Shown in pieces: positions 33,001-40,509 of a stretch of 45,795 nt of DNA. Position numbers and translations under genes: made by a program. Every line of letters starts with the position of its first letter. Positions within the stretch are counted from its first letter, which is position 1. Below the pieces are notes generated by a model. It worked only from the letters and a program-made list of their open reading frames with translations, was not told where the DNA came from and did not search any database. Origin of the DNA: an uncultured Clostridia bacterium (GTDB lineage: Bacteria; Bacillota; Clostridia; Oscillospirales; Oscillospiraceae); assembly GCA_947367115.1 (NCBI GenBank), contig CANBCW010000008.1, positions 1 through 45,795 of the forward strand, read 5' to 3'.

Positions 33001-34562
33001 AAGTCGGCAAGGACGAATATACCTACTCCGGCACGGATGCCAACGGCGCGTATGTATCGGGCACGGTTACCGTTTACGTTTATGAGGCTACCAATGAGGT
33101 GTACGTTTTCGACTTTGGTCTGAGTTCCAATTTGGCGCAGCAGACAGGCAGCGGCCTGTTTGAAGACGGTACCTATCGTATCGATGGGGACGGTGCTGTT
33201 GCCACGCTGCAGTCGATCACCGGCGGTGGGAAGCAAACGTCTATTTCTTTCAATGGTTCGGCTACCATTGATTTTACTGGCAAGTGCTCCGCGGAGGTAA
33301 CCTTTACTCCCATTGCCTTTATGAGCCAGGTGGAGAGCTATACCTACACGGTGCAGATCACCGCAAGCGGAAAGACCTTCGATGCCAATGATCCCGAAAC
33401 AGGCTGTGCCGTTGTCGGTACCATTCAGGTCATGCCTGCTAATACGGTCTACTATGAGGATAACTTCAATGTAGAGGACACGGACAATGATCCTATGCAG
33501 GAAATCATCTTCTCAGCCAATGGCCCCTCCAGCAATCCCACGCTGTCACAGAGCAACGATCAGAGCAGCAACTACGGCTATGACAGCGCGTACAACGAAG
33601 GCTTCGGAGAGAGCAACGGCGCTGAGACCACTCTGACGAATGGCCAGTATGCCTATTTCACATTCTCCGGTACCGGGTTCGACCTGATCTCCAGAACGGA
33701 CAACACGACTGCGGGTTTTGCTGTGTATGTCTTTGCGGGCGAACACAAGTCGGAGTATGTCGACTATATGACCTCCTTTACCGGTGCGACTCCCAGTAAG
33801 ATGGTTTTTGTTGATACCTACTACAATAACGGTGAGCTGTATCAGGTTCCGGTGGTCAGCGTGAGACTGAAAGCCTGGAACACCTACACGGTTTATATTC
33901 AGGCGCTGGCTACCAGCAATACCCTGCAAATGGTTTCGATTGATGGCATCCGGATCTATGATCCCTTGCAGGACACCAGTCTGTATCCCTTGGCCAATGA
34001 GAAAGATACTACCGTTGAAGAACTGCGTGATCTGTATGGCAACACGGATGTTGTGGATCTGGCGGGTAAGGGCAGCAATGGCCTGTTCGTTGGCACCGGC
34101 AAGCAGTCTGCTGTGGAGGATGCCTTGAAGAATGCCTCTATCGTTGAGAACATGGAAGGAAGCGAAATTGCAACGGCAGGCGATCTGGAGAGCATCTATC
34201 TCCATGGCCCCAACAATGAGATGTATCTGCCTTACAATTTTGGCATTCATTTCAAGTATACGGTTACTTCCGATGATTGGACGCTGCAGATCGGTGCTAA
34301 GGCTGTAACCGCATCGAACAAGTCCAAGTCCTTTACGGTGTATGTAAAAAATGAAAACGGTACGTATACGGATAACAATAGTTTCGTTGTTGCGCTGGAC
34401 AGTGCAACGGATATGTACTACGATCTGACACAGAAGCTGATTGAAAAGGGCTTTGGTAACAGCGGAACCTATGAAATCATCATTATCAGCAATTCCACAT
34501 ACGAGAATAATGAATTTGTGTCCCTGACGACAGTCAAACATTCGGGAGTTACTCTGAGCTGA
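30039..34562 (+). CDS. Very large secreted multidomain surface protein
   Basis: A 1507-residue exported protein with a signal peptide (about 1-37). Two tandem domains of about 110 residues (about 38-145 and 148-255) share YFKP/VYYW, FKFVRLN/LIFTKMN, Y-T-[ML] and GTW-x-TYTPP ends and resemble starch-binding CBM25/26-type modules. A fibro-slime/PA14-like domain follows (about 290-680), with KGDDDVWVFIDDQLVLDMGG around residue 510. Next are a prealbumin-like Cna-B type domain (about 814-937, FTLKLDLDGDG, FEGIPAGAKYQIVET) and further beta-rich repeats to the end. There is no LPxTG, lipobox or C-terminal helix, so retention at the surface is unclear. It lies between the PqqD-like gene and the small peptide gene, all on one strand. 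The start at 30039 has GAAAGGGG upstream. Confidence 0.8.
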   Translation: MNTVSVWKRSVAIFLAALMIVGMIPLSQMMATETLAASGTTIYFKPSSNWKSDGARFAVYYWTSNGDGWVDLICCAGVYSAEVPSCTGFKFVRLNGSTTENNWDNKWNEWSNMTLSSMGSNNCYTMSGSGWDNGSGTWSTYTPPTQSVTVYLNVDDQWAQDTCFYVYYWADGCSHWAKMTATGTAGIYQAQILSSHTSLIFTKMNSTSDAGDWSKVKYQTVDATLPSDGKNMYTLTGTSSSKYTGTWGTYTPPTWNPVEGNYYYVDTDLVDYFNDAIAEDPSSTNNQSFYQYNSSQFAYINQAISGQGYTYPMYFGNLYSISNRYGWITDYQSLNNWYTAVNVALEGQSNAVIQGLVGSSLDQYGNLTDPETGAELFYFNQSAANTWKGPSGSAAASNPIMAYYDNLQFPFAMNTDTNGVTTYSYDSETSGYYVFFDKETKAFYTSDTPAYDNNKDAGFYPFNTPGAAHSEINHAFGTKFTIEFTVSDEGKIKIVDNDGNASYQDILFEFKGDDDVWVFIDDQLVLDMGGAHTMATGTINFATLKAEVTNGFSINAYENENGDGSFENKYKFSNVYTYWENNYANSTYSKVISDTDYDSGKTFNGERAIAATGKITTDFPQTLADAFQAEYDNDTAQVHTLTMFYMERGMFESNMSISFTISPLPSGLTVSKDIDNVNAGLNSAVQGVDSFDFSVNANNGTVTFDNYVLTDHNGVSTNMTTGNNTIVGVRGDKYASSFTNSSGQTAFTEGTEFVITESIGTTVFQYDGVKWSVYDADNGYKTEKTGSDSSAEFSFAANKTSNYALNFVNSMVSGSLSLKKIFADDKLEGYNTRSYTFTLKLDLDGDGTTFKSYEAYPNMVYTIDGGEVPYKTDKNGQFTLQAGQTATFEGIPAGAKYQIVETSSDLYDQTASTNLEGTIEANSTIAATITNATNVKTLNKTIYIVKGKDTPYTLDEVVSIHNGKGDIVTGQTLTVTASGNTFTVTGSEVGKDEYTYSGTDANGAYVSGTVTVYVYEATNEVYVFDFGLSSNLAQQTGSGLFEDGTYRIDGDGAVATLQSITGGGKQTSISFNGSATIDFTGKCSAEVTFTPIAFMSQVESYTYTVQITASGKTFDANDPETGCAVVGTIQVMPANTVYYEDNFNVEDTDNDPMQEIIFSANGPSSNPTLSQSNDQSSNYGYDSAYNEGFGESNGAETTLTNGQYAYFTFSGTGFDLISRTDNTTAGFAVYVFAGEHKSEYVDYMTSFTGATPSKMVFVDTYYNNGELYQVPVVSVRLKAWNTYTVYIQALATSNTLQMVSIDGIRIYDPLQDTSLYPLANEKDTTVEELRDLYGNTDVVDLAGKGSNGLFVGTGKQSAVEDALKNASIVENMEGSEIATAGDLESIYLHGPNNEMYLPYNFGIHFKYTVTSDDWTLQIGAKAVTASNKSKSFTVYVKNENGTYTDNNSFVVALDSATDMYYDLTQKLIEKGFGNSGTYEIIIISNSTYENNEFVSLTTVKHSGVTLS

Positions 34563-34672
34563 TTTGTTCAGTTCATTGCGGAAAACTTGATCACGGCAAG
34601 TGTCGGCATACGGCCCAGCCAATTCATTGAAGAATTTTTGACTTAAGTCACTTAAGGGAAAGGATGATTGAA

Positions 34673-34972
34673 ATGCGCAAAGAGGGACAGAAAGCTCCCC
34701 GCAAGGCTTATGCAAAGCCTCGTATTGCCATCGAGGATTTTACACTGAATCAGTTTATTGCGAACTGTACGATCAAAACAAGAAATAACCCCTCGTGGGA
34801 AAGTCAGCTGCAGTCATATAGCCCCTTTATTTACAGCTATATGAAAGCAACTGGCCAGTTTGGAAACGGCATAGAGTGTACTGTTGATGCCGAAGTAAAA
34901 GTAACGGATGAGAATGCTGGGATGGATACCCTGTGTTACCATACTTCTACCAGTCCGCTGTTTACTTCTTAA
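34673..34972 (+). CDS. Candidate ribosomal peptide substrate (leader-core type)
   Basis: A 99-residue protein without signal peptide or membrane segment. The N-terminal third, rich in Lys/Arg and containing AYAKPRIAIEDFTLNQFIAN (residues 12-31), looks like a recognition leader. The rest contains only three cysteines (C32, C69, C88), is rich in Ser, Thr, Tyr and Asn, and ends CYHTSTSPLFTS with a terminal serine. Co-linear genes encode a radical SAM/SPASM protein, a PqqD-like protein and an HPr-kinase-like protein, so I read this as their substrate. Starts at 34664 and 34673 are both possible (AAGGG and AAAGG); I prefer 34673. A strong hairpin after the gene would favour extra copies of this message. 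The family is not one I can name with certainty. Confidence 0.7.
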   Translation: MRKEGQKAPRKAYAKPRIAIEDFTLNQFIANCTIKTRNNPSWESQLQSYSPFIYSYMKATGQFGNGIECTVDAEVKVTDENAGMDTLCYHTSTSPLFTS

Positions 34973-34977
34973 TGTCA

Positions 34978-35010
34978 AATACGGCGTTATGCACCGCATA
35001 ACGCCGTATT
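34978..35010 (+). terminator. Attenuator-like hairpin after the peptide gene
   Basis: A perfect 15 bp stem (34978-34992 with 34996-35010) with loop ACC and no T run. It sits between the peptide gene and the kinase gene, 17 nt before the kinase start. Confidence 0.6.
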
Positions 35011-35026
35011 CCTCGCAGGAGGAAAA

Positions 35027-35896
35027 ATGTATTATTACGATTTTAATATGGTGGGGCTGTTGCTTCGGGTGGCCAGTCCCTTTCCACTGGCGAACCTTTT
35101 TGAGCTCGAGCATTACAAAATAGAATACTGTCCGGATGAACAGCCGGAGGCCTTGTACAGCATCAAAATGCTGCCGGAGGATTGGACACCCCGGGGGAAG
35201 TTAATTCGGGAGGAGCGGCAGACTGCTGTCTATGAATGGCACGGAGAACACCATCGCTATTACTTCTGGAGCATCTATACGAAGGCGCGGTATGTTCTGC
35301 TTGCCTACAAGCTGGATGATCTGCGGAACTACACCATCTATCTCCAGCAGGACGGCCTGCCGGAACTGCTGAGACAATTCCGGCTGTCGGCGTTCTTTGC
35401 GCTGGAGCGGCTGCTGCTTCACCACGGAGCTTTCCAGCTCCATTCCTCTGTGATCGCGTGGCGGGGGATGGGGATCCTGTTCTCGGCTCCTTCAGGCACA
35501 GGAAAGTCCACACAGGCGGAGCTTTGGAGGACGCTGGAAGGCGCGCAGATCATCAATGGAGACCGGGCAATGATCCGGCAGCGGCAAGGCGAGTATGAGG
35601 CCTACGGCTCACCCTACGCCGGTACATCGGGCATCTATACGAACCTGCGGGTAGCCGTCCGGGCAATCGTAGTTCTGTCGCAGGCTCCTGAGAACCGACT
35701 GGAGCGGCTGGAGCCTTCGGTGGCTTTTGGCAAGCTGTACCGGGAAGCGACCGTCCCATCTTGGGATGCGGATTTTGTGGAAAAAATCTCGGAGCTGATC
35801 ATTGATCTGATCGGTCAGGTTCCGGTTTACCATCTGGTCTGCCGTCCGGATGCCGGTGCGGTGGAAGTGCTGAAACAGGAACTGACTAAAGAATAA
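35027..35896 (+). CDS. HPr-kinase-like protein (HprK-related/ScmC-like)
   Basis: A 289-residue protein. The C-terminal half has the HPr kinase fold: HSSVIAWRGMGILFSAPSGT followed by GKSTQ (P-loop near residues 150-162), then INGDRAMIR and a region corresponding to the HPrK signature. The N-terminal part (about 1-130) is variable and lacks the full HPrK N-domain, as in kinases found beside radical SAM/PqqD or lasso-peptide clusters. Related lasso-peptide kinases phosphorylate the C-terminal serine of their precursor. The candidate peptide next door ends in Ser, so an analogous reaction is plausible (inference). An AGGAGG site precedes the ATG. Confidence 0.82.
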   Translation: MYYYDFNMVGLLLRVASPFPLANLFELEHYKIEYCPDEQPEALYSIKMLPEDWTPRGKLIREERQTAVYEWHGEHHRYYFWSIYTKARYVLLAYKLDDLRNYTIYLQQDGLPELLRQFRLSAFFALERLLLHHGAFQLHSSVIAWRGMGILFSAPSGTGKSTQAELWRTLEGAQIINGDRAMIRQRQGEYEAYGSPYAGTSGIYTNLRVAVRAIVVLSQAPENRLERLEPSVAFGKLYREATVPSWDADFVEKISELIIDLIGQVPVYHLVCRPDAGAVEVLKQELTKE

Positions 35897-35900
35897 AAGA

Positions 35901-35940
35901 CATGGGCTGCTGCGTTTGCGACGCAGCAGCCCATGATTTC
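35901..35940. terminator. Terminator between the kinase gene and the convergent PAP2 gene
   Basis: A perfect 15 bp stem (35901-35915 with 35921-35935), loop TTGCG, and a weak T-rich tail. It can serve both strands. Confidence 0.7.
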
Positions 35941-35941
35941 G

Positions 35942-36526
35942 TTATGCTGTTTTGCGGCAGCGGTTTTCATAGAGGCTGAAAGCTTTTTGAACCAGCCAGT
36001 TACCAAGAATACCGAAGCAGATGCCCAGGATCACAGATGCGATCACATCGGTAGGGTAGTGGACATACAGGTAAAGTCGGGAGAAAGCAATCAGGCAGGC
36101 CAGGATCATGGCGGGGATACCGGCCTTCTTGCTGTGGATCAGCAGAACCGTGGCAGCCTCAAAGGATGCGATGGTGTGACCGGAAGGGAAGGAGAAATCG
36201 TGCTGCGCTTCAATCAGCAGCTTAATGGTCACGCCGAAATGCTCCAGTTGGTAGTCATAGGGTCGTATCCGCGCAATCAGAGGTTTTAGGGTTGCATTGC
36301 ACACCAGAAGGCCGATGACCAGTGCCGCACCCATGCCAAGGCCGATCTTCCGGGTCTTGGGGAAGAACAGCAGAAGCACCGCAACAGCGATCCAGAAGAT
36401 ACCGGCGTCACCCAAAAGCGTAATCAGCGGCATGACGGCATCCAGAAACGGACACCAGAGGTTCGCGGCAATCCAGTCCAGAATGGGCAGGTCAAAACGC
36501 TCTGCCAAAAAGCTGAACATATCCAT
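35942..36526 (-). CDS. PAP2 family membrane phosphatase
   Basis: A 194-residue protein with about six helices and the three phosphatase motifs: KPLIARIRP, PSGHT (within FSFPSGHTIASFE) and SRLYLYVHYPTDV. This family removes phosphate from lipids such as undecaprenyl diphosphate or phosphatidate at the outer face of the membrane. It is the last gene of an envelope operon, and its ATG overlaps the preceding stop by one base. Undecaprenyl diphosphate is the likely substrate, given the glycosyltransferase in the same operon (inference). Confidence 0.92.
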   Translation of the reverse strand: MDMFSFLAERFDLPILDWIAANLWCPFLDAVMPLITLLGDAGIFWIAVAVLLLFFPKTRKIGLGMGAALVIGLLVCNATLKPLIARIRPYDYQLEHFGVTIKLLIEAQHDFSFPSGHTIASFEAATVLLIHSKKAGIPAMILACLIAFSRLYLYVHYPTDVIASVILGICFGILGNWLVQKAFSLYENRCRKTA

Positions 36527-38127
36527 CAGGCATTACCCTCCGCATTCTCAAAGCGTGGCACAAGCACCATGGGCTCCAGAGCCTGTTCTCCACTCAGATT
36601 CACCGATCCATTCTCAGCAGGCGGGAATTTCAGAGTGAGCGTAGTGTTTCCACTTTCGTCCACAGTTTCCATGAACCAGCCGATAAATTCCTGACCCTCA
36701 GGTGCGGTGACGGCAGGGGGAGTCAGACGCGTGGTGTGGGCATCCACAAATTCAGAGCTGAGAACGTTGTTGTCGGCATCCTTGTAGGTCAGACGAACCA
36801 TGGTGACCTGCTCTTGAATGTCCAGATTGACCATGTCATGAACGATCCACTTGCCGCTAGACTTGTCGAAGATCAACGTGCTGTCCACCTCAAACTCCTT
36901 GACGCTGCCATCCTTGCGGGTGACCTTGGCGACAAGATTGATCTTGGCGGAGAACAGGTTATCACTGTAGCGGTAATAATCGGAGATGGTTTCCGTTTCA
37001 AACTTGTAGCTGGAATAGCTCTGCCGGATGACCATACCGCCGGTGATGGTCTTATAGATCTCGGAGTTGGTATCGAAGTACTTTGTCAGTCCGTAGGAAC
37101 CGGCGATCATGTATTCGCTGTATGCTTTTGCGGCTGCCAGGACAACATCGTATTCGTCGTCACTGATGGTGGGAGCCTCAGGCAGCACCTGCGTGTAAGT
37201 GCAGGTTTCTTCATTGTAAGTCAATTCTACGGGCTGTCCCTGCGCATCGGTAACGACGACCTCAGGCTTTGCTTTCAGGCCGGTGACCTGCAGCTCCTGC
37301 AGACGGTAGCCATGGACGTTTTCAGGCAGATATTCCTCAGCTTTTGTGGAAACCGTTCGGACAATGTAGCTGTCATCCAGAACTTTTCCATTCACGGTGA
37401 CCGTATAACCGGGGAGTGTGACGATGCTGCAGCTTAAGTAACGGCTAAAGTAGACTTCTACGGTGCCGAGTCTCCAATCAGGAACCTCAGCGTCCTTGTT
37501 ATCAGCAGTGAGGGTAAAGGCGGCGATTGCCTGATCACCGAGGCAGACGTAATATTTTTGATCGCCGGACAGTCCTGCGGACGTCTCGATGAAGGTCAGC
37601 TTTTCATCACCGACCAGTGTCTCCATATACGCGGCGTAGGCGGTCTTGCTGCCGGAGGAACTGTCATCTGGATTAGCCAGCACATAGATCTCGGCCCAGT
37701 CGGGATCGGAGAACAGCTGCTCAAAAACCTGCTGGCTCTTGACCTTGGGCTGGGCGGCTTCAAACTTCACCAGCCAGTCCTTCAGAGCGCCCATGGCAAT
37801 GGCAATCACGACAAAGAATACACAAATCAGAGCCAAATAGGTACCGTAAAAAATGTAAGTACCCTTGGTGGTGCGCTTTTTACGCTTGCGCTGGGGGGCA
37901 CGGCGCGTGTCTGCAGCCTGAGGGCTGCGGCGAGGGGTATCCGTTTGAGAGGGACGGCGCGGTGTATCCGTCTGAGAGGGACGATGGGGTGCATCCGTCC
38001 GAGCGGGACGGTGGGGGACTTCTGCTTGGGGGGCAGCAGGGACAGCGGCCTGCTCCTGCGGTGCGGGAATCTTGGTGGCCTTAGGAGCCGCGGGTGCCTG
38101 ATTCTGCTCATATTTTCCTTTATACAT
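36526..38127 (-). CDS. Single-pass membrane protein with Pro/Arg-rich cytoplasmic repeats
   Basis: A 533-residue protein. The N-terminal 85 residues are cytoplasmic and contain a degenerate repeat of about ten residues (HRPSQTDTPR, RPSQTDTPRR). Next are a basic patch (RKRKKRTTKG), one transmembrane helix (about 95-115) and a large outside part. The outside portion includes a central domain (about 305-440, AAAKAYSEYMIAGSYGLTKY) and an InlB-type B-repeat-like ending (TPPAVTAPEGQEFIGWF). I do not recognise a named function. The start at 38127 is chosen with GAGGAT; the longer frame would use TTG. The gene lies within 2 nt of the glycosidase gene. Confidence 0.8.
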   Translation of the reverse strand: MYKGKYEQNQAPAAPKATKIPAPQEQAAVPAAPQAEVPHRPARTDAPHRPSQTDTPRRPSQTDTPRRSPQAADTRRAPQRKRKKRTTKGTYIFYGTYLALICVFFVVIAIAMGALKDWLVKFEAAQPKVKSQQVFEQLFSDPDWAEIYVLANPDDSSSGSKTAYAAYMETLVGDEKLTFIETSAGLSGDQKYYVCLGDQAIAAFTLTADNKDAEVPDWRLGTVEVYFSRYLSCSIVTLPGYTVTVNGKVLDDSYIVRTVSTKAEEYLPENVHGYRLQELQVTGLKAKPEVVVTDAQGQPVELTYNEETCTYTQVLPEAPTISDDEYDVVLAAAKAYSEYMIAGSYGLTKYFDTNSEIYKTITGGMVIRQSYSSYKFETETISDYYRYSDNLFSAKINLVAKVTRKDGSVKEFEVDSTLIFDKSSGKWIVHDMVNLDIQEQVTMVRLTYKDADNNVLSSEFVDAHTTRLTPPAVTAPEGQEFIGWFMETVDESGNTTLTLKFPPAENGSVNLSGEQALEPMVLVPRFENAEGNA

Positions 38128-38129
38128 AA

Positions 38130-39347
38130 TCAATCCTCATCCGCGGGCCGCACCATAAAGAAGGTGGGCATTCTTCTCGGCTTCTCCTGAAGCAGAGAGT
38201 AGTTGTTGATCATGACAACGTCGTTGCCAAAACGCTGACGGTCGGTATCGCTGTCATAGAGACCGTATTCATCACGGTAAAGCATGACCGTAGAAGAGCC
38301 GCCGTCCAGATTGCAGGCATTGACTGCGCCATATTCCACCATGATATCGATGATATCGGCGTAGGTGCCGCCCAGAGAACCTGCCTGACGGCCATCAATG
38401 CACAGGAAGATCACAGCGCCGTCGGCACGCTGACCGATGGCAGTCCGGGGATTGCAGCCGGAGGCGGAGTTGTAAGCCTCCTGATTGATCATGCCGTCAA
38501 TGATCAGCGCGGGGCCAAAGCAGCAGCCGTCGCGGATCTTCAGTTCCTTAGCTTGACTGGCCGTCATGCTGTGGGCAACGACAAGAACATTATCCTCGTT
38601 AAAGCCGGCGAAGCCGTTTTCAGGAGCCTGCCCGGAGGTCCAGACGACCTCGCCACCAGCGATCACCAGTCCCTCGGGAACGCTGCCGACCTGAGAACTG
38701 GCAGTGCCGTTGTCAAAGAACGCGCCAGCATTGATGGCGGCGATGGCACCTTCGTTCTCGATTTCTTCGTTGATACGGGTACCAGGGATGTCCTTGGAGA
38801 ACTTATCAGTAGAGGTAGCCATGTAGACCTTAGAGGGATCACGGATCACCATGACATAAGCATTATAAGTGCTGCCCTTGACCTCTTCGATATAAATTCC
38901 ATCGGGATGATCCTTCCACTCGTCCGTATTATCGACCAGGGAGCCGTTGGGATCGACCGTAGTACCGCCGGTGGAAGGGGGCTTGATGATGGGAGCGTCT
39001 GTGTCGCCGTACCGGATTTCGTCTACAGTATCCGCGCCGATGAACAGGGCAGGCACCCACTTCGTAGCGCTTGCCTCCAGCAGTGACATGGTCAGCACCT
39101 CACGGGCAGACTCGGAGGGGCCGTTGAAAATCAGATTCAGGATCATGCAAAGGCCGATGACCAGCAGCAGGACGATGGTGAAGATCACCAGCATCGCCCG
39201 GCCAAAGATAGTCAGCGCGATTTGCTTCACGTTTTTCTTTTGCTTCCTTCTGCGGCGGGCAGTACCCCGCTGGCTGATGGTGACGCGGTCGGGGGAAACA
39301 CTTGTTTCTACACTGCCGCGCCGGGAATTATCGCTTCGTTCAGTCAT
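38130..39347 (-). CDS. Membrane-anchored phosphodiester glycosidase (NAGPA/DUF2233 domain)
   Basis: A 405-residue protein with a basic cytoplasmic N-terminus, one transmembrane helix (about 50-75), then a phosphodiester glycosidase domain. Family motifs are AIAAINAGAFFDNG, PEGLVIAGGE, NPRTAIGQRADG and CNLDGGSSTVMLY (about 345-357). Such proteins resemble the uncovering enzyme that removes GlcNAc from a phosphodiester and in bacteria are tied to exopolysaccharide or teichoic-acid metabolism. The start at 39347 follows GGAGAGGAA; the extended frame overlaps the upstream gene's end. It is translated with the GT2-GtrA gene 4 nt upstream. Confidence 0.88.
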   Translation of the reverse strand: MTERSDNSRRGSVETSVSPDRVTISQRGTARRRRKQKKNVKQIALTIFGRAMLVIFTIVLLLVIGLCMILNLIFNGPSESAREVLTMSLLEASATKWVPALFIGADTVDEIRYGDTDAPIIKPPSTGGTTVDPNGSLVDNTDEWKDHPDGIYIEEVKGSTYNAYVMVIRDPSKVYMATSTDKFSKDIPGTRINEEIENEGAIAAINAGAFFDNGTASSQVGSVPEGLVIAGGEVVWTSGQAPENGFAGFNEDNVLVVAHSMTASQAKELKIRDGCCFGPALIIDGMINQEAYNSASGCNPRTAIGQRADGAVIFLCIDGRQAGSLGGTYADIIDIMVEYGAVNACNLDGGSSTVMLYRDEYGLYDSDTDRQRFGNDVVMINNYSLLQEKPRRMPTFFMVRPADED

Positions 39348-39351
39348 TGTA

Positions 39352-40455
39352 TCAGTTCCTCTCCTTTTTGCGCCCGGCAAATACCCAGCGCTGTTGGATC
39401 ATAAAGCTTGCAAAATAAAGGACTACCATGATCATGGCGTAGATCACAGCCCGCAAAACGGTCTGGCTGCCGCTGATGGAGAACAGCAGATATACACCGT
39501 GGGTCAGGCCCAGCTGTGCCAGCAGCATGGGGATAGCCAGTGCGTAGTAACGCAGCATGGCCTTGCCGGTGCCGACATTGCTGTGGAAGACCACTTTTTT
39601 ATTCACGAAAAAGTTCAGCAGACTGGACACCACCCTGGCGGTGATCGTGGGTACAGCAGTCAGCAACAGTCCTGTCAGTGTGTTTTGGAGCAGCCAGCTC
39701 AGCAGGGTGAACACACCTTCGTCCACAACTGCGCTCAAAAGGCTCGACAGGGTGTAGCGGAAAAAGTGAGCCAGAATGAGCTTGTAGATCCGCCAGGAGT
39801 CCCGCACCGCACGGAAATGGGAACTTTTATTCTCCTCAATGTAAACGGTGCGGATCTTCACTTCTTCAAAGTCAATGCACTGCTCTTTCATAGCAAGCAG
39901 CATGTTTGTTTCGTACTCAAATCGGTCACCTTTGACGGTGAGGAATGCCTTTACCGCATGGGTGGGAATGGCTCGAAGACCGGTCTGGGTATCGGAAATG
40001 GTCATACCAACCATGATCTTGAATACGCCGCAGGTGATGTTGTTGCCCATACGGCTGCGCGGAGGAACATGGGGCAGGCTGAAATCCCGGCAGCCGAGAA
40101 CGACCTTGTTCGATCTCATCATCTGCTCCGAGCATGCTTTGGTGTCGGCTGGGTGATGCTGGTTGTCACCGTCCACGGTGACGACACCGGCGGCATCAGG
40201 GCGGTTCTCCAGGAACCAGGTGAAGGCGGTTTTCAGCGCCGCGCCCTTTCCACGGTTGACTTCGTGATGCAGCAGGTGCACTTCAGGGTGTGTGGCGGCA
40301 GTTTCAAAGTAGTGGAGATTTTCCGGTTTGCTGCCGTCGTTGACTAATATGATATCCGTAAAGCCCGTCTCCAGCAGGCCGTCAATGACAGTGATGAGCT
40401 TGTCATCCGGGTCCAGAGAGGGCAGAACAACGGAGATGTTCTTTAGATCTATCAT
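39352..40455 (-). CDS. GT2 glycosyltransferase fused to a GtrA-like membrane domain
   Basis: A 367-residue protein. The N-terminal half (about 1-225) is a dolichyl-phosphate-type GT2 domain: ISVVLPSLDPDDKLI, DIILVNDGSKP, VTVDGDNQHHP (DxD-type site) and GLRAIPTHAV. The C-terminal part (about 230-365) has four membrane segments of the GtrA/DPMS type, including NFFVNKKVVF and QRWVFAGRKK. It probably loads a sugar onto undecaprenyl phosphate and flips or transfers it for envelope decoration. It is the first gene of a four-gene minus-strand operon. Confidence 0.9.
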   Translation of the reverse strand: MIDLKNISVVLPSLDPDDKLITVIDGLLETGFTDIILVNDGSKPENLHYFETAATHPEVHLLHHEVNRGKGAALKTAFTWFLENRPDAAGVVTVDGDNQHHPADTKACSEQMMRSNKVVLGCRDFSLPHVPPRSRMGNNITCGVFKIMVGMTISDTQTGLRAIPTHAVKAFLTVKGDRFEYETNMLLAMKEQCIDFEEVKIRTVYIEENKSSHFRAVRDSWRIYKLILAHFFRYTLSSLLSAVVDEGVFTLLSWLLQNTLTGLLLTAVPTITARVVSSLLNFFVNKKVVFHSNVGTGKAMLRYYALAIPMLLAQLGLTHGVYLLFSISGSQTVLRAVIYAMIMVVLYFASFMIQQRWVFAGRKKERN

Positions 40456-40509
40456 GATCGTTCGCCTCGCTTCGATACGCGTTTCGTGTGCGGATAATTA
40501 CGCACATAG

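Noticed and set aside
38947..40347. 466-codon plus-strand frame opposite the glycosidase and GT2-GtrA genes
   Set aside because: It is antisense to two recognisable proteins; the translated product is low-complexity and unlike any family.
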